A stretch of DNA of 64,000 nucleotides from assembly GCF_030704535.1 (NCBI RefSeq), contig NC_081817.1, forward strand, positions 28,459,001 through 28,523,000. The letters run 5' to 3'. Origin of the DNA: Vitis vinifera (Eukaryota > Streptophyta > Magnoliopsida > Vitales > Vitaceae). This document shows, piece by piece, positions 40,861 through 56,100 of the stretch. The notes under the pieces are model-generated. The model saw nothing but the letters and a program-made list of their open reading frames with translations. It was not told the origin of the DNA and ran no database searches. The position numbers and the translations under genes were made by a program. The first letter of the stretch is position 1, and every line of letters starts with the position of its first letter.

Positions 40861-41490
40861 ATGCAATAAAGAGAAGATTTGAATTGACCTTTTGGAAGAA
40901 GCAATACATGTCTGATGGAGGAAGATTAGTGCTTATAAAGAGTACCCTCTTGAGCCTTCCAGTATATTTCGAGGCCCTCTCTGCAATCCCAAAAAAGTGA
41001 GGATCAGATGAGAAAAAATTCGGAGAGCATTTTTATGACCACTTGGAAGGAAAAAAGATGCATCTAGTGAGTTGATCAATTGGTTTTCAAGGATAAGAAG
41101 TATGGTGGTTTAAGAATTAGGAGATTGAAGATTCTAAATTGAGCCCCACTAATAAAATGGTTGTTGAGGTTTGCCCATGAGATTGTGGAAAGAAATATCA
41201 TTTTGGGCAAATATAGGAGAAATGGATGGGGGTAAAAGCCCCCCAAGAGGTGAGGGAGACTCATCGAATGAGTTCATGGAAAGACTTTATAGAAGGACGG
41301 GAAGGCTTTCCACTCAGGAAAGCTTATTAGGGTAAGGAATAATGATAGGTGAAATGAACATGCTAAGAATGCTACAATTGCAGCTTTATGGGAAAGAGGG
41401 CGGAAGTGGGGGGGCATTGATTGTTGCAATTCAAAAGACTCCTTCAAGATTATGAAATGGAGGTGGTGACTCAAGTTAGGGAACTCGTTT
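40860..41490 (+). mobile_element. Decayed LINE fragment (post-RT region)
   Basis: Translation around 40885-41000 gives WKKQYMSDGGRLVLIKSTL, followed by LSLPVYFEALSAIPK and, after a frameshift, KKYGGLRIRRLKILN. These align with WKRQYISKGGRITLIKSTL and the GGLGIRKINLLN region of the LINE at 50.9-51.5 kb. Stops and frameshifts make it inactive. It is a different copy, not a recent duplicate. Confidence 0.8.
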
Positions 41491-43600
41491 GTTATGTGAC
41501 AGCTTACTATGCAAAGAGGACAGGAGGGGAAAACTTAGTATGAAGTCAGTCCACAATTCCGTACGTCTTGGCACTTAAGTGTTCTTACTAGTCAAAGAAA
41601 TTTAGGGGTTTTGAGCATTTTTGAGAACCTAGATCTTAACAGTAGATATCCTAATAAAGAGAAGGTGGGCAATTGTAAAGATAGTGAAAAATTAACTAAT
41701 CACATCTCAATACATTTTCTATTGGTAGTCTTTGGTTTGAAAGGGGTGTTTCCAACTTTGAGATGTCTCATTTGCTAGAGATTCAAATAACAAAGTTAAA
41801 AGTAATTTCGACTCTTATATCAGTTCGGTTTTAAATATTAAAATCAAATCCAATCGGTCTAATTAATTTTTATACATCAAGAATTGAATTAAATGAATTT
41901 AGAAAGAAAATGAACCAAATTTATTTAAAAAATAATAACTGATCTAAAAATCCCTTCTTCTTTTTTTTGTTAATTTAGACTAAAACAAAATCAAAAACCA
42001 TAATGGAATATGGTATACCAAAAGGCTTGAGTAACAATATTATAACAAACTCTTTAAAAAAAAAAATTTCAAAGTCATGTGATTATAGCTTGATTTACTA
42101 TAAACGACGATATCATTAAAGGTAAAAAGTCAGGCATGCTTTGACGAATCAGAAGCTCCCTAGACTATGTAAGGGCTTCTAAGGACGATTGTAAAATTGA
42201 GAATAAGGATGTGATGCATTCCATCCATAAACAATACATGCAGCTAGTCAGCACAACTTCACCCTAAGTGTATATACCTCCCATAAATGCATTCCATCAA
42301 ACCCCATGATCTCCGAGCCCCTTTTTCTACACATAAAATCTTCCATGAAACATCAATCTTGTTCGCAGAAGAAGGGCATGCTTTTATCTTTCTATCCCAC
42401 CACCTTGTGGTGGTCCAGTCCCATCGCTTTGGTCCCCTTTTTTTTACTCTCTCCATTCAACAACCCACATTGCAACATAGAGAAATCAGATTGAAAGATC
42501 CACATAGAATCAAATCTTAATATAGTTTTTTTAATATGAATTTCTTTTCCTTTTTCTCCTTCATATCCAAACGAGAGACCTGTAAAAAGCAAGTTGATCA
42601 CACCTATTTCTAATCACAAATGGAATCTTATGGTGTAGAGATTCATATGTAAACATAAACATACTATCTATTTAGATGTGCTCGAATGATCCCATTCTCA
42701 TAATGAGAATACATATAACCCTATTCTGGTTTGGTCCAGTATGGGATGAAATTATAATCATGGGAATCAACTCAATCATCTGAGATTATAAGTTCATAAC
42801 CCTAGCCCATACCCGTTAAGAAACGGTTGGGATGGGAATTGCATTCATTTGTAAGGTAATACCTAATTCCTAATATTAGAAAGAAGTATGACTATTGAGG
42901 AGCTCTGTTTGAAGCAAAACTCAATCTTACATTTTTTTTCTTGATTCCCAGAGAGCTCTATTTCAATCTAAACCCAATCCCCCTACTACTATAAGACAAG
43001 AATCAACCTCTCTAAACATATTACGACTCCAATACCATGATCAAACTCTCCTTTTCATCCCATAGAAACTCTTAATTCAAAAGAAACTCAGTCCCTTTGT
43101 ATTTCAGGACTCCTCTTCAGTGTCCAACTTAAAATACGCAACTTTAAACTGCATTGTTTTTGTAAACGGCTAAGAAAATAAAATATGCCAATGTGGCACA
43201 AGCCACATCAGCTAGGCAACAACACCAAATATAAACAAGCAGATTATAAATCAAAATATCTAAATAAGCAGATTCCAGAAACCAAACAGATGCCTTAAGC
43301 CTCTATTTTTTTTCTCTTTCTTGTTTTCCTTCCTTTTTTTCTTTTTTTCCTTTTTCCATTTTTATGTCAAAAAACAGAAAATAATCTTCAACAACCAATC
43401 CATCCCCTATTCACAGATTGCAAATCTAATGGTATATAACCTTTGGATACTTACCAAATAAAAAGAACTGAACAAAGAACCACTACCCATTGACCAAAAC
43501 CCCCAATTTGACAAAAAGAAATGAACAAAAAAAGAGAAAAAAAAATATTTAAGTGGGGAAAGAAAGGAAATCTAATCTTTCCCCATACTCCACTTTTTGA
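41490..43600. other. Intergenic between LINE relic and the RNA-binding protein gene
   Basis: No gene recognised. Short frames on both strands around 42259-42601 have no domain. The 3' end of the minus-strand gene is expected between about 43300 and 43750. Confidence 0.45.
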
Positions 43601-43759
43601 GCCTCTAACCTGCAAGATGTTCTCCGTCACGCAGATAAACAATATTCTGATGAAAAACAGGTTTTTCAGGTTTTGTTCATGGGTGATCGAACTTTGGTGT
43701 GATTGTGAACGGCGCGAGCTTTAAGGGCAAAAGAGTAATCTTGTGAGCTATGTGGTACC

Positions 43760-46700
43760 TCAATTTCCATCTGGCTTAGGCTCTGTTCGGACATAGGTGA
43801 GGCTACGAGCAGTAGGAGAGGGAACACTGTTGTTGGACGCTGGAGCACCACTCTCAGCTAGAGTGGGCTGAGCATCGCGCTTCCACTGCAAGCTCCTTGC
43901 ACCAAGCTTAACTGGAAGGCGGGCCCTAAATGCACCAGGGATACCTCTTTGGAAAGGAACTCTAGCAAACCTAGCAGCAGCAAAGGGAGAACCCCGGGCA
44001 ATGCGGGGCCATGACATGCCAGGAGCGGCTTCTTGATGGGTAGAGCTTCTCTTCACAACCTGCCAAAAAATAAAAAATAAAAAAGAACAGTGTCAGCCCA
44101 CAACTTGCACCACCTAAGTTATGAGCACAACAAGCAGATTCTAAGCAAACTTTTGAAAAGTACATGCTTTTGCACTGCCAACAAATCTAATGCAAGGAAC
44201 ACAAAGACTGAAAATACTGCATTGATAGCTCTTGCTACAAGATGTCAATAACATCACGGTCCAACCACATTTACAAGAAGGAAGTGTATGGAAGTTCCCT
44301 GCTCATTGCTGGACCTCTCCCATATCATTATTTACCCCGTCACTGCTCGAGTCTTACAAAATCAAGGGTGTCTTAGCAACTATTGCACTTATAGTGCAAC
44401 CCTCCCCATTGTAAGTGCCAAGCTTCTGATGGCTTTAGACCATCTGGTCACTTGCTTTGAACCAGCTATGGTGAAGGGATAGAATGATGACCAATTGATG
44501 ATGTTTGTGTAAAGCAGAATGACAAGCCTATCATTTGCTTATCCATCACGGGATGGCCCAGCGCCTGTGATCCCTATTGCTTTCATTTTTGGCGTTTCTT
44601 AGGTGCTCCTTGAGCCTATTGAGGACACTTTGGATGGATAGTGAAAGCAAGAAGAGGGAAGTTGGAACACAGCCCCACTTTGCTCATTATGGATGGAAAT
44701 AAATAGAAAAATCATTGATGACTAAGAATGGTTGGAGTTGCCATTGAACAATTTTTTTTATACAAAGCCCTTATTTGTGTGGGATGGGAATCCCTTAGGC
44801 TATGTTTGTTTCCTTGAAAGTAGTAAGAAAAGAAAAAATAAATGCTAAGAAAAATAATTTTCTAATGTTTGGTTTCATTATGAAAAATACAAAAAAAAAA
44901 AAAAAAAGTCAAATATAATTAAAATCGGTTAGAAATTTATACATTTTTAAATTATTTAATTTTTACATAAAAGATAACAAAAAAAATGAAATGAGTAAAT
45001 AATAAATAAAAAATAATTTATTGACTTTTAATCTATCTTTTATTTTACTTCACTTTTACTTTTCTTCTACTTTTCCTCTCTATTTTCTTTCCTATGCATT
45101 CTCATTTCAGTTTCTTTCTTGGTTTTATTTGGGTAATCCATGTATCTACCATGATTCCCTTTTGGGCCTTTGAATATAAAGGCTCATGCTAGGCAGTTCA
45201 AGATTTCGACAACTTAGACTATCTATCAAACATTGGAGTAGTTCTCTAGTAAACATGCAATGAAAATCATCCTGAACAAAAATATCATTGTTCACATGCC
45301 ACAAGCACACAAGCACAATTATAGGTATAAGGCCACCATTTCTACCAAATGAGAGCAACTGGTATCTTTAATTTATACCTTGAGAATACGTGACATAAAG
45401 GAGGTGCCATCAAGAGAAAGAGCATGTTCTGCAGCCTCTTTTCGCATGAACTCTACATAGGCCGACCTGCTTACACAATGCAATTTAGTAAAAAAATGTC
45501 AAGGAGAATGTGTTGTCATGAGAAGTAAAAGGAAATATTTACACAAGCATGGATGTGAAAGCAAAGCACAAGCAACATCTGAAACACTCTACCCCTTTGG
45601 TTGCCCTGTAGCAGCATCAGTTACTATAATCACTTTTACCACTTCCCCAAACTTATTAAAATGCCGAGAAAGACTATCCTTGGTTGCAGCAAAATGAACC
45701 TGTGGATGAACATAAACAAAAATGTCACATGGGGTCAATGACAAGAATACCCTTCCTTACCTAGAAATAGAAGTTTAGAATGAAGATAAGTCATTACATT
45801 GTTAACAAAAATGGTCCGAGAATCAGCATCCTCTAGAGGACGACCAGTAGAATATGAACCTGCACAACCATAAAAAAATTTAAATAAATAAATACAATAG
45901 AACTATATCATAGAGATAAGTACAGTGAAGGTATAAATAAGATGCAAAACAGATTAGAGAGGACCATGCTGTCAAAGAACAAAATTGGTTGATAGTAGAA
46001 AATAAGTCATAACCCTGAGAGGAACTCGAAAAAAAAGAAAAAAAAAAAGAGAGAAAAAGACAACATATTTTTTTTTTTCCTTTTTAGTTTTTTTCCCCCT
46101 TTTTTGGTTTTGCTGCTATATGGAATCAAACCTGAACCACCATTCTATCAGCCCTAACCCTTAAAACTTGAGTTAGGCTTCAAGAGCAAAGGAAAAGTAT
46201 GGATACACTTTAATCTGATAGAAAACTAACAAAAATAAATTTCAAATTTTTGTCTTCAAACCCACAAAGCCAGCAATTGCTTACAAGCCAGTTCAACACT
46301 CACCAGGAGCAGATGGCTGCATCTTCTGAGACTCTCTCTGAGTATCTACAGCAGGTTTTGCCTGTTTAACATTAACAGGCCATCAATATCAGCAATCCAG
46401 TACCAAGAATAAAGAACTCTTCCAACACACAGGTGAACACAAGACAAATCAGAGCAGAGAGTAAGAACATCTTACATTTCCATTGCCAACCGAGACAGGG
46501 TTTCCATTTGCCTTCATTAACCGCACACCAGATTTGCCAGTGCCTGTCTCATTCCCCTGCACAGGTTTCTGACCATCTACTTCCTCAACCTCTCTTGGTC
46601 CCTGATAATGAGCTGGTGGTTTCCATGTATTCACATTTACAGAGATATTCACAATCTTACGAGAGGTGTTTGCTACAGCACTAGGCTGACCCTGATCTAT

Positions 46701-49700
46701 ACTTCGCATTGTTCGCATACCTTCATCAGCATTCTTAGCCACACTGTACTGCACCATAAGTGAATCATCACCCTTATTTCCACCAGTTGTACCAGACTGA
46801 GAAACATCCATAATCCTACGACCCATCAGATTGACATCATCATATCCTTCATTGTCGGATGCAGAATCAGAAGCCAACCCAGTTTCACTTTCCAACATAG
46901 TCACATTCCCAGCATAATGTTCACTGTAGGCACTTCTCTGAAGATGAGTTGAGCGAGTTTTTTCAGGAATTTGTTTAAAATCTTCATATCCTCCATCTTC
47001 AGTACCAGTTTCTCTAAATCCAGCTTGTTGGTCACTGACCTCTGATAAATCCATGCCACGAGGCCCACGACCAAGTCGGTCAAATACATTCCCGGAGGAT
47101 CTAACTTTTATGACATCCTCAGCAGCTTCTGCTACAGCTTTAATTGCAGTTGCCATGGCACTTGGCATTCTTGCAACCGACTGAAGTCTCTGAGGACGGT
47201 CATCCAAGGATGAGTCTCCAGTGGATGTAGAAACTACAGAACGAAGACGCTTCAATTTGGGCTCTGCAGCCAAATTAGATGGCCTTGAAGTTGCTACGGC
47301 ATCTCGCACTGCAAATTGAAGAAGCCGTCTAGGTGCATTAATGGTTGCTTGAGACACTACCTCCCTCTGTCAGTTTTCAATCAATGGATTAGAATATTGA
47401 AAAACAATTAGCAAGGTGAAGATTTCTTCAATAAAAATAAGGTAAATGATCCGGACATGCAGCATCATCTGCTTGAATACATCAAATTCTTACACAGGAA
47501 AAGGAGTTAGGGGTAACTGGCAATTTAATCAGTAATATCTGACAGCACCTAAACAAAAAATTCAGCAGTGCATTACGGGTACATTGTAATAATGACCTCA
47601 CATCAACTCAGCTCAACTCAACAGAATCCCACAAAGCTTTAAACCTGAGTATGGAGCATTGATTTCAGTTTTTGACATAACCCTAGAACCTTTGATGGGA
47701 TAGAGCATTTGATTCAATTTTTGAAAGCTTTTTAGTCTCTCCTTCGTGTGGTCTAGATGTTGTTTGGGTGTTGATTATTCCTCTCTACTGAACTTCATTG
47801 GTTGTATAGGGTTCTGTTAATTTTTTTCAGTTTATTTGACCTTTTGGCACATTTTATATCCTCTTGGTGTACTAAGTGTGTGCCACTCTATTTTTGGCAT
47901 TTGTCAATATATTCTCCATTAGCCTATCATCAATCCAGAAAAAAAAACCTAAGTAGCCTTTGGTTCGAACAATCTTTGTGAAAAAACATAGATCATTTAC
48001 ATGGTATTCAAAAAATGCCTAGTTATTTTACAAATCCTTCATAACTATTATTTGAAAAGACATTGAACATTAGTATCTCTTGTCTAGGGCTGTGCTACCC
48101 AAGATGGTCCACTATTAGGGAGAGATATGTTACCCCCAATCTACAAGATATGGACTGAAAAGTGCATAAATGGAAACCATAAAAAGAAAGCGCTCAAAAT
48201 AGAATTGAGAAATCAAAGTAGAAGAGACATTTTAACCGAGCAGGTATTTTTTTGGCAAAATTCAGCTATGCTTAATGAGGTTATATTTAATAATGACTGC
48301 TTTATACCCTTTAGCATCATTGAAAAGAATGCTAGGATGCACATAGATAACTTTTAGGATACCTTATCAAATAAATCATACCAAAAGAATCTCAAGATAA
48401 AATCGATGAGGTACATAAATTGGAATGCCCCTGAACCAAGGCAGATCAAACTGAATGTTGATAATTCAGCAGAATGACAATATAGCAGCCATGCTACCCA
48501 TCATCCGAGATGAAGAAAGATGCTATCAGTAACCCAGTCAACATGATTTGGAAACAAATGTTGGGTTTATTCTGGAAACAATAGCACTTTGTGACAATCG
48601 TATTCTAAGCTCTCCCGCTAACAAGAACCTCAAGCAAAGGGGATGTCATTCTCATAATTGATTGTCTTCACAGTGCAAAGTTGCTATGGAGTATATGAAT
48701 CATTGTAGATAGTAGAGCATGACTTGAACAACCTCAAAAGGGGGCATGAACCAAATAGATGCATAGTATAGAAGTTACACCAGTTTATCAAGAACAAAAC
48801 CTCTAAGCCAGGCCCCTACTAAACTGTCAATTAACTCCAAAAAAGGTTTCCCATCATAACTAACTTCCTTCAGTTACCAAACAAATAAGGATCTAAGCAT
48901 AATTTCCATAAAGACAATTCTTTCCACTTAATTTTCTTTGTTGCTCCTTCCAAATGCTCCAAGCTAAACATAAAGGTGTTTCTAGATTCCACAGATTCAT
49001 GGGCCCTTCCATGATCGTGTCCCCCCTCTCCTAGCCACCACCCTTAATTTATATCATATTGAGGATTATAGAAATCATGTAAGAAACCTAGGTCAAACAC
49101 CTCTTTTGGGAGAGTAATCAGATCATACTTTCAGCAAATTTAGGTCATGTCCATTGGAGATATAGGCAATGGGGCATTGGGGTCTAGCTTCCAGGAGATT
49201 TGTCTAACATCTCTTGCAGGACGTTTGTGGTAGTACTGTTCCCCGGTGCTGTGGTGGTACAGTTTTTCCCACAATTTAACAGAATCATCTGTCTTAATTT
49301 CCATGACACCCATTATTCTCTTGATAATGAGGCATTACTGGTTACAGGTAGTTATGAAAAATAGGTACCACTAGTTTCAGATAGGAAACCTACCTTGAAG
49401 AAAGGTTAATAATTTTAAAATGTGTTAATATTCAATTGGATGCTTAGGCAGTGGTGCAGTGGTCCCTTTTCTGGGTTAGGGTTGGGAAGGGAATGGTGAA
49501 CACTTTAAACTGCACATAAGCCATGCTTTCCTCCTGCTATGATGCATAACATACCAGGCTCCAATAGGTATTAGATCGAAACTAGGGCTGCAACTGGGGT
49601 GATTTGGTCAGGTTGGAAGTCATCCCAACATCATATCAAGATGAAAGGTTTTCAACCTATGCTCAAATTGGGCAGTTCAAGTGGGTTTTCGAGTTTGCAT

Positions 49701-52700
49701 TGGATAAATAATTAATTATTTTTAAACTCTATATGCTTTTAATTGGTAAACATCAATGGCATACATGACAAAACAAGTTTTACAAAATAATGCATCTAAC
49801 ATAAGTTAAAAAATATAAGATACATAGAACTTGGAATGTGGTATTATATGATCATGATTTTATAAAATACAAAAATTATAAAATACATAGAACTTGGAAT
49901 GTGGCTCAAGGAAGGGGATAGGAATAGTGGTTACTTTCACCGGATGGCTAATGCCCACCATAGGAATAATTCCCTGGATAGGATTATGATTAATGGGGAG
50001 TGGCTGACTGAGGATCAAGAGGTGAGGGAGGGGATTGTGAACGCCTTCCAGAACTTACTTTCAGAAGAGCCGGGGTGGAGAGCGGATATTGAGGGGCTGC
50101 ATCTCAATCAACTTAATCCCCGGGAAGCTGAAGACTTGGAGATGCCTTTTTCTGAGGAGGAAATCCACTGCGCCTTGATGGAGATGAGGGGAGACAAAGC
50201 TCCAGACCCGGATGGATTCACGGTGGCTTTTTGGCAAGAATGCTAGGATTTTGTGAAGGAGGAGGTGGTGGATCTGTTTAAGGAATTCTATGAGCATGGG
50301 TCCTTTGCCAAATGTCTCAACACTACCTTTCTGGTCCTTATTCCTAAGAAAGGAGGTGTTGAAGACTTAGGGGATTTTAGGCCCATCAGCTTGCTTGGGG
50401 GGTTGTACAAACTCTTGGCCAAAGTCCTAGCGAATAGGCTAAAGAAGGTGCTTGATAGGGTCGTCTCAGTAGACCAAAATGCTTTTGTGAGAGGGAGACA
50501 GATTTTGGATGCTTCTCTAGTAGCTAATGAGGTGATTGATTACTGGCACAAAAGAAAAGAGAAAGGGTTGATTTGCAAGTTGGACATTGAAAAAGCCTAT
50601 GATAGCATCAATTGGAAGTTTCTTATGAAGGTGCTTCGGAAGATGGGCTTTGGGTCTTGTTGGATGGATTGGATGTGGTGGTGTATTTCAACTGCTAAAT
50701 TCTCCATCTTAATCAATGGGGTGCCTGCCGGTTTCTTTTCAAATTCAAAGGGATTGCAGCAAGGAGACCCTCTCTCTCCGTATCTCTTCATCTTGGGTAT
50801 GGAAGTGCTTAGCACCCTACTTAGACGGGCTGGTGAGGGGGGCTTTCTTTCCGGCTATAGGCTTCGGGGGAGAGGGGGTGAGGAGCTGACTGTCTCCCAT
50901 CTCCTTTTTGCTGACGACACAATCATTTTTTGCAAAGCTAGAAGAGAGCAATTAACCAATCTAAGTTGGATCTTGGCGTGGTTTGAGGCGGCTTCCGGCC
51001 TTAGAATTAATCTTTCCAAGAGTGTGCTAATTCCTGTTGAGGAAGTGGATGAGCTGGAGGAGTTGGCGGCTGAGCTTGGATGCAGATTGGGGGCTTTACC
51101 CACTGTCTATTTGGGGCTGCCCCTTGGAGCCCACCATAAAACCTCTTCTTCCTGGGATGGGGTGGAAGAGAGAATGAGAAGAAGACTAGCCCAGTGGAAA
51201 AGACAATACATCTCGAAGGGGGGAAGAATTACTCTTATCAAGAGTACTTTGGCCAGCATACCCATCTACCTTCTATCCCTTATCCACATTCCTAAGTCTG
51301 TTGCTAAAAGGATTGAAAAAATCCAAAGAGATTTCCTTTGGGGGGGAATCTTGGAGAGGAAAGCCCACTTAATTAACTGGAAGGTGGTCTGCAGCCCTAA
51401 GGAAGAGGGTGGATTAGGCATCCGAAAGATAAACTTGTTGAACAAAGCCTTGCTAGGCAAATGGGTTTGGAGATATGTCTATGAGAAGGATAATCTTTGG
51501 AAAACGGTGATAGGGGTGAAATATGGTCAAGAGGGGTGTGGGTGGAGGACTAAGGAAGTTTGTGGGTCTTACGGAGTGGGATTGTGGAAGGAAATCATGA
51601 AGGAGGCTGATTGGTGTTGGGAGAGCATTGATTTTAAGGTAGGGAAGGGGACTAGAGTTTTGTTCTGGACGAATAAGTGGTGTGGCAATGAGGCGCTTTC
51701 TCAAACTTTTCCACAGCTGTTTACCTTGGCGGGTCATAGGAATGCCAAAGTAAGTGAAGTGTGGGACTCTAGCCGGGGTCAAGGAGGTTGGAATCTCAGC
51801 TTGGCTAGAGATTTCAATGATTGGGAGCTGGACCAAATAGGAGATATGCTGAATCTGCTAAGGGACTTCAGGACTTCTCCTGAGGAGGATTCTGTGAGAT
51901 GGAAAAGGGAAGGCAATGGTGTTTTTGGGGCTAAGGGTGCTTACAAAATGCTGATTGGCTCCTCAGCCTGTGACTTCCCGAACAGACGCATTTGGATGGA
52001 TAAGGTTCCAACAAAAGTGTCTTTTTTTGCTTGGTAAGCTTCGTGGGGGAAGATCCTCACCTTGGATAAGCTTCAAAGAAGGGGGTGGCAGCTCCCTAAC
52101 CGGTGTTTTTTGTGTGGCTGTGAAGAGGAAAATGCGAATCACATTCTTTTACATTGTACAGTGGTTAAGACTCTTTGGGAGATTGCCCTCGCCGTTTTTG
52201 GAGTTCAGTGGGTGTTCCCAGAGTCAGTTAAAGAGGTGTTACTTAGTTGGAGGGGTTCTTTTGTGGGAAAAAAAAGAAAAAAAACCTGGAATTCTATCCC
52301 GTTGTGCATATTTTGGACGGTTTGGAAGGAAAGGAATAGGTTAGCTTTCAGGGGGAGGTCGTTAGACATTCAGAAATTCAAAAAAAAATTTGTATGTAAC
52401 TTGTGGAGTTGGGCTAGGGTGTACATTGGTGAGAAAACCTATTCTCTCTTAGGCTTTTTGGAGTGGCTTGCGGCCACTTGAGGGTGGGCGAGGTTTTTCC
52501 CCTCTTTTTTTCAACTCTTTGTTTTGGGCTTTTGTGTATACCCCCTGTATACATGCGGCTTTTTAGCCTTTTCTAATATATGTTGTTTATCTATCAAAAA
52601 AAAAATATATATACAAAAATTAGTATCAATTTTTTTTTTTTCTGGGATAGGTAAACTAAGCATATATATTAAAAGTTCTTGAAAAAGGAGCACAAAGTAC

Positions 52701-53069
52701 ACAAGGGATTATGCAAATGGCGCCAGAAAGCAAGCAAAAGGAAAAGAGAAACAGCAAACCACAACCCCATACAAAAAACATCACCCTAAAGGCCAGCCTT
52801 TCATGCTTGCAAACCAAATCTGATCTCTGCAATCTTATCAAAACCTTGGATAAATTCAAACATCAACTACCCACTGCTTCCAAATATACTCTCCCTTGCC
52901 ACTTCCTGAACCACTACCTCAGTAGGAATTAAGGTTTCCTGTCATGTTTATATTTACTACAAAGGGTTGATTTTGTTTCATATTTGACCTTGTCTAATTT
53001 ATTTATTTTTTATTCCATGCATTGCATGTAATGTGATAAAAGTAATGATAACATTTTTTATAGCTAAAA

Positions 53070-53116
<47 letters not shown>

Positions 53117-56100
53117 CATATATATTAAAAGGAGGTGCCAAAAGAGTGATTCAAATCATACAGGAAGTATACACCAACTGCCAAAAGGCACAACCAAAAA
53201 AAGGAATGGCTACAAAAAGCAAGAGAGGCTATAAAAAAACCACCCACCCTCAACGAGAACCCAACCAATCAAAGACGCTAAGTAGAGACAAAGGATCATC
53301 TTCTATAAACATCTTAGTCCACGACTACAAAATACAAACAAAAGATTTAGCCTTTGGATCAAAAGCTCCCATTTTCAAAAGTGATTTTGTTCCTTTCTTT
53401 CCAAACTATCCAAAAGATGCATAAGGAGACTACCCTCCAAGCCTTCTTACACTTTTTTCCCATGAAAGAACCATGTCAGCCTAGAAAGGTCTTTCTAACC
53501 AAAGAGGAGAGCACCCCAGACACCCCAAAAAGGGCAGAAAGCAACTGTCATAAAACCTTTGTTTTTACACAGCGAACAAGGATATGGTTTATGGATTCTT
53601 TGGCAAAGTAATTATAACATAGACCGATTATAAGTAAAAAAAATCAAATATTACAAGTAATTTAACACAATTTCAAAAAATTTATTATATTCAACAAAAA
53701 CATTGCCATTTCACATTTCAAAATACGATTATATTAACAAAAGTACATATAAAGTAATAAAATATGCATATGCAAGGCAGGGTTTCGGGTTGAGATCGAG
53801 TTGGGGAAGCTTCAACACAAGCACAACCAAGCCTTAGGTTGGGTTGAGATTTCTTAATACAAACTTGGGATTTTTCAAACTGGGTTTAGGTTGGGTTAGG
53901 CCAAACCCACTCATGTAGGGCACTCAAAAACTCACAAAAGGTACAAAGAATGCTTCAACAGAAATTTAGAACAAATGTGAGAATTGTGATAAAAATGGAC
54001 AGAAGGGACAGTTTCAAACTCAGAAGGCCCAAAAAATCTATCCACTAGCATTAATATGCAATTGGAAGGGATATCTAGTGGTAGATCTTGACACTCATAA
54101 ACATTCACAATTTCATAATGTTTATGAGCCTATAATTCCTTGTTATTAGAAAAAGAGCTTTAGAGGGGCAAAAAGGGGCACCTGCTTTATGTACCTTGAA
54201 GGCTTGAGCAGATGGTATACCTTCCAACTTGATCTTAACTGAATTTTACTATCAGACTCTCAGGGCCCACTAACGGTGCCAGCCACCACCCTGAACACCT
54301 AACATGCAACTGTAGGACTTTTGAGAATGATGCCTCTTTGTTTGTTTTGAACTATTTGACAAAAGCAAAATTGCATTCAGTGCAAGTTTTAAAAGTTGTT
54401 TTTATCCATTCCTTGTTTTATGTGGTCAAGAGATTGCTTGGGAGTGGATTGTTCCTCTTTCTTTTACTTCATTGGTTATATAATCACAATGTACTAGAGC
54501 AGTGCCCCCCCTTTTGATTGACACTTGTCTGATGTACTCATTGTTTGTCTATCAAAAAACAAAAGCAAGAAAAACGACTTTGCTTTTGAGATACATAAGC
54601 ATATTCATCAGCTTCTTTGGCACTAGTTTAGAAGGAATTCCTATCACCGGATTCAAATCCATAGTTTCTTGGATATACCCAATTCCTCAGTTGAGTTAGC
54701 AAAAGAAAAATCAGAAACACAAACCTTTGCTTGTTTCAGATCATCAGGTCGATTCCTTTTCTTCTGATTTGGATGCTTAGGAGAAAGAGACCGTTTGGCA
54801 TGACCAACTTTACGATGAGTTTTCTCCTCAGTTTGGACATGGTCATCCTCAGAACTTCGAAGAGGAGGGGGTTCAGCTCCATCCCTTGCTAGCCCTTTCC
54901 ACTCCCTATTATGCCGGCTTCTTGACCTTAAAGAGTTTCCTCTTTCAGATTCAGAGTCCAAATGCAGAGAATCATTTCTTTCAGTGTGCTCCCCCAACGT
55001 ATGTTTCGTTTCAGCTATTTCATCAGGATAAGACTCTTGTGGCAGTACATACAATTGCAGATGGGAATCCAGATGATCCCACAGCCTGTAAAAGGATAAA
55101 TTGTCAATAGTAAAAATTGACTAATAGCCAAGGGTCAAGCAACTAATTTGCACGACATAAAATTTACCCAAGGAAATAAAAGAATCAAATTACCAAGATA
55201 CAAAAGAATGACTGTCATCCCCAAGAAATACATTCAACTCATTCCTTGCTTCTTCCTTGCGCCTGCCATTTCTAAGTAAGACGATCACATATTCCTGCAA
55301 TACAAATTCAGAAGGTGGGAATTTGCAATGCCAAATCTAAACAATAATTTTTTTAGAACAATCAAAATCTCCATACTCCCAAATCTATGAACAAAATTTA
55401 ATTGAATCCATAGCTAAATTATAATGAACATCACAATCAACATACACAAGAAAAATTCTAGCATTGAACGCACCCTAGAACCCTGCTGAAACTGACAGGG
55501 TTTAAACATGCTGAAAACTTACTAAACATACATATAGCCAAAAAAACATGTGTATGTTGGAGGCCAAATAAAAAAATTAATTGCACTAAGCCTCATCCTA
55601 GATTAACCTCATTCTAGAACAAGGTAGAACAATGTGCATGTTGGGTTGTGCCTTGTCATGTTTTATTGGGTTTCACCATTTTAACTGCAAATTGAGGGTG
55701 CACATGTAAAAATGGACCATTCTATTTGTAAGAACATCATATTCAAGTGGTGGCAAAGGAAAAGTGCGATGATTCTGTTTAATTTAATTGTGCTTTTCAT
55801 GTGATATATAAACCTATTGTATGAACAGGGCACTTTTCACAATTGGTAAGGTGTTTTTGGTGGATCACTTGATAATGTATAAAGGGCATACAGAATGGAC
55901 CTATTATTTCTTTTTAAAGTGCGAAGTGGTTGCAAATTCCACTGTGGTTTGGCATGCCTACCACTATCATGAATGGAGCTTGGAACACCATCCCCATGCA
56001 GTCTTTTGGTGTATTTGGAAAGAGAAAAACATAAAAATCTTTTAGGATGAGAAAGAACCTTGATAAAAATAAAGTTGTGATATGCAAAGACATCCTTTTC

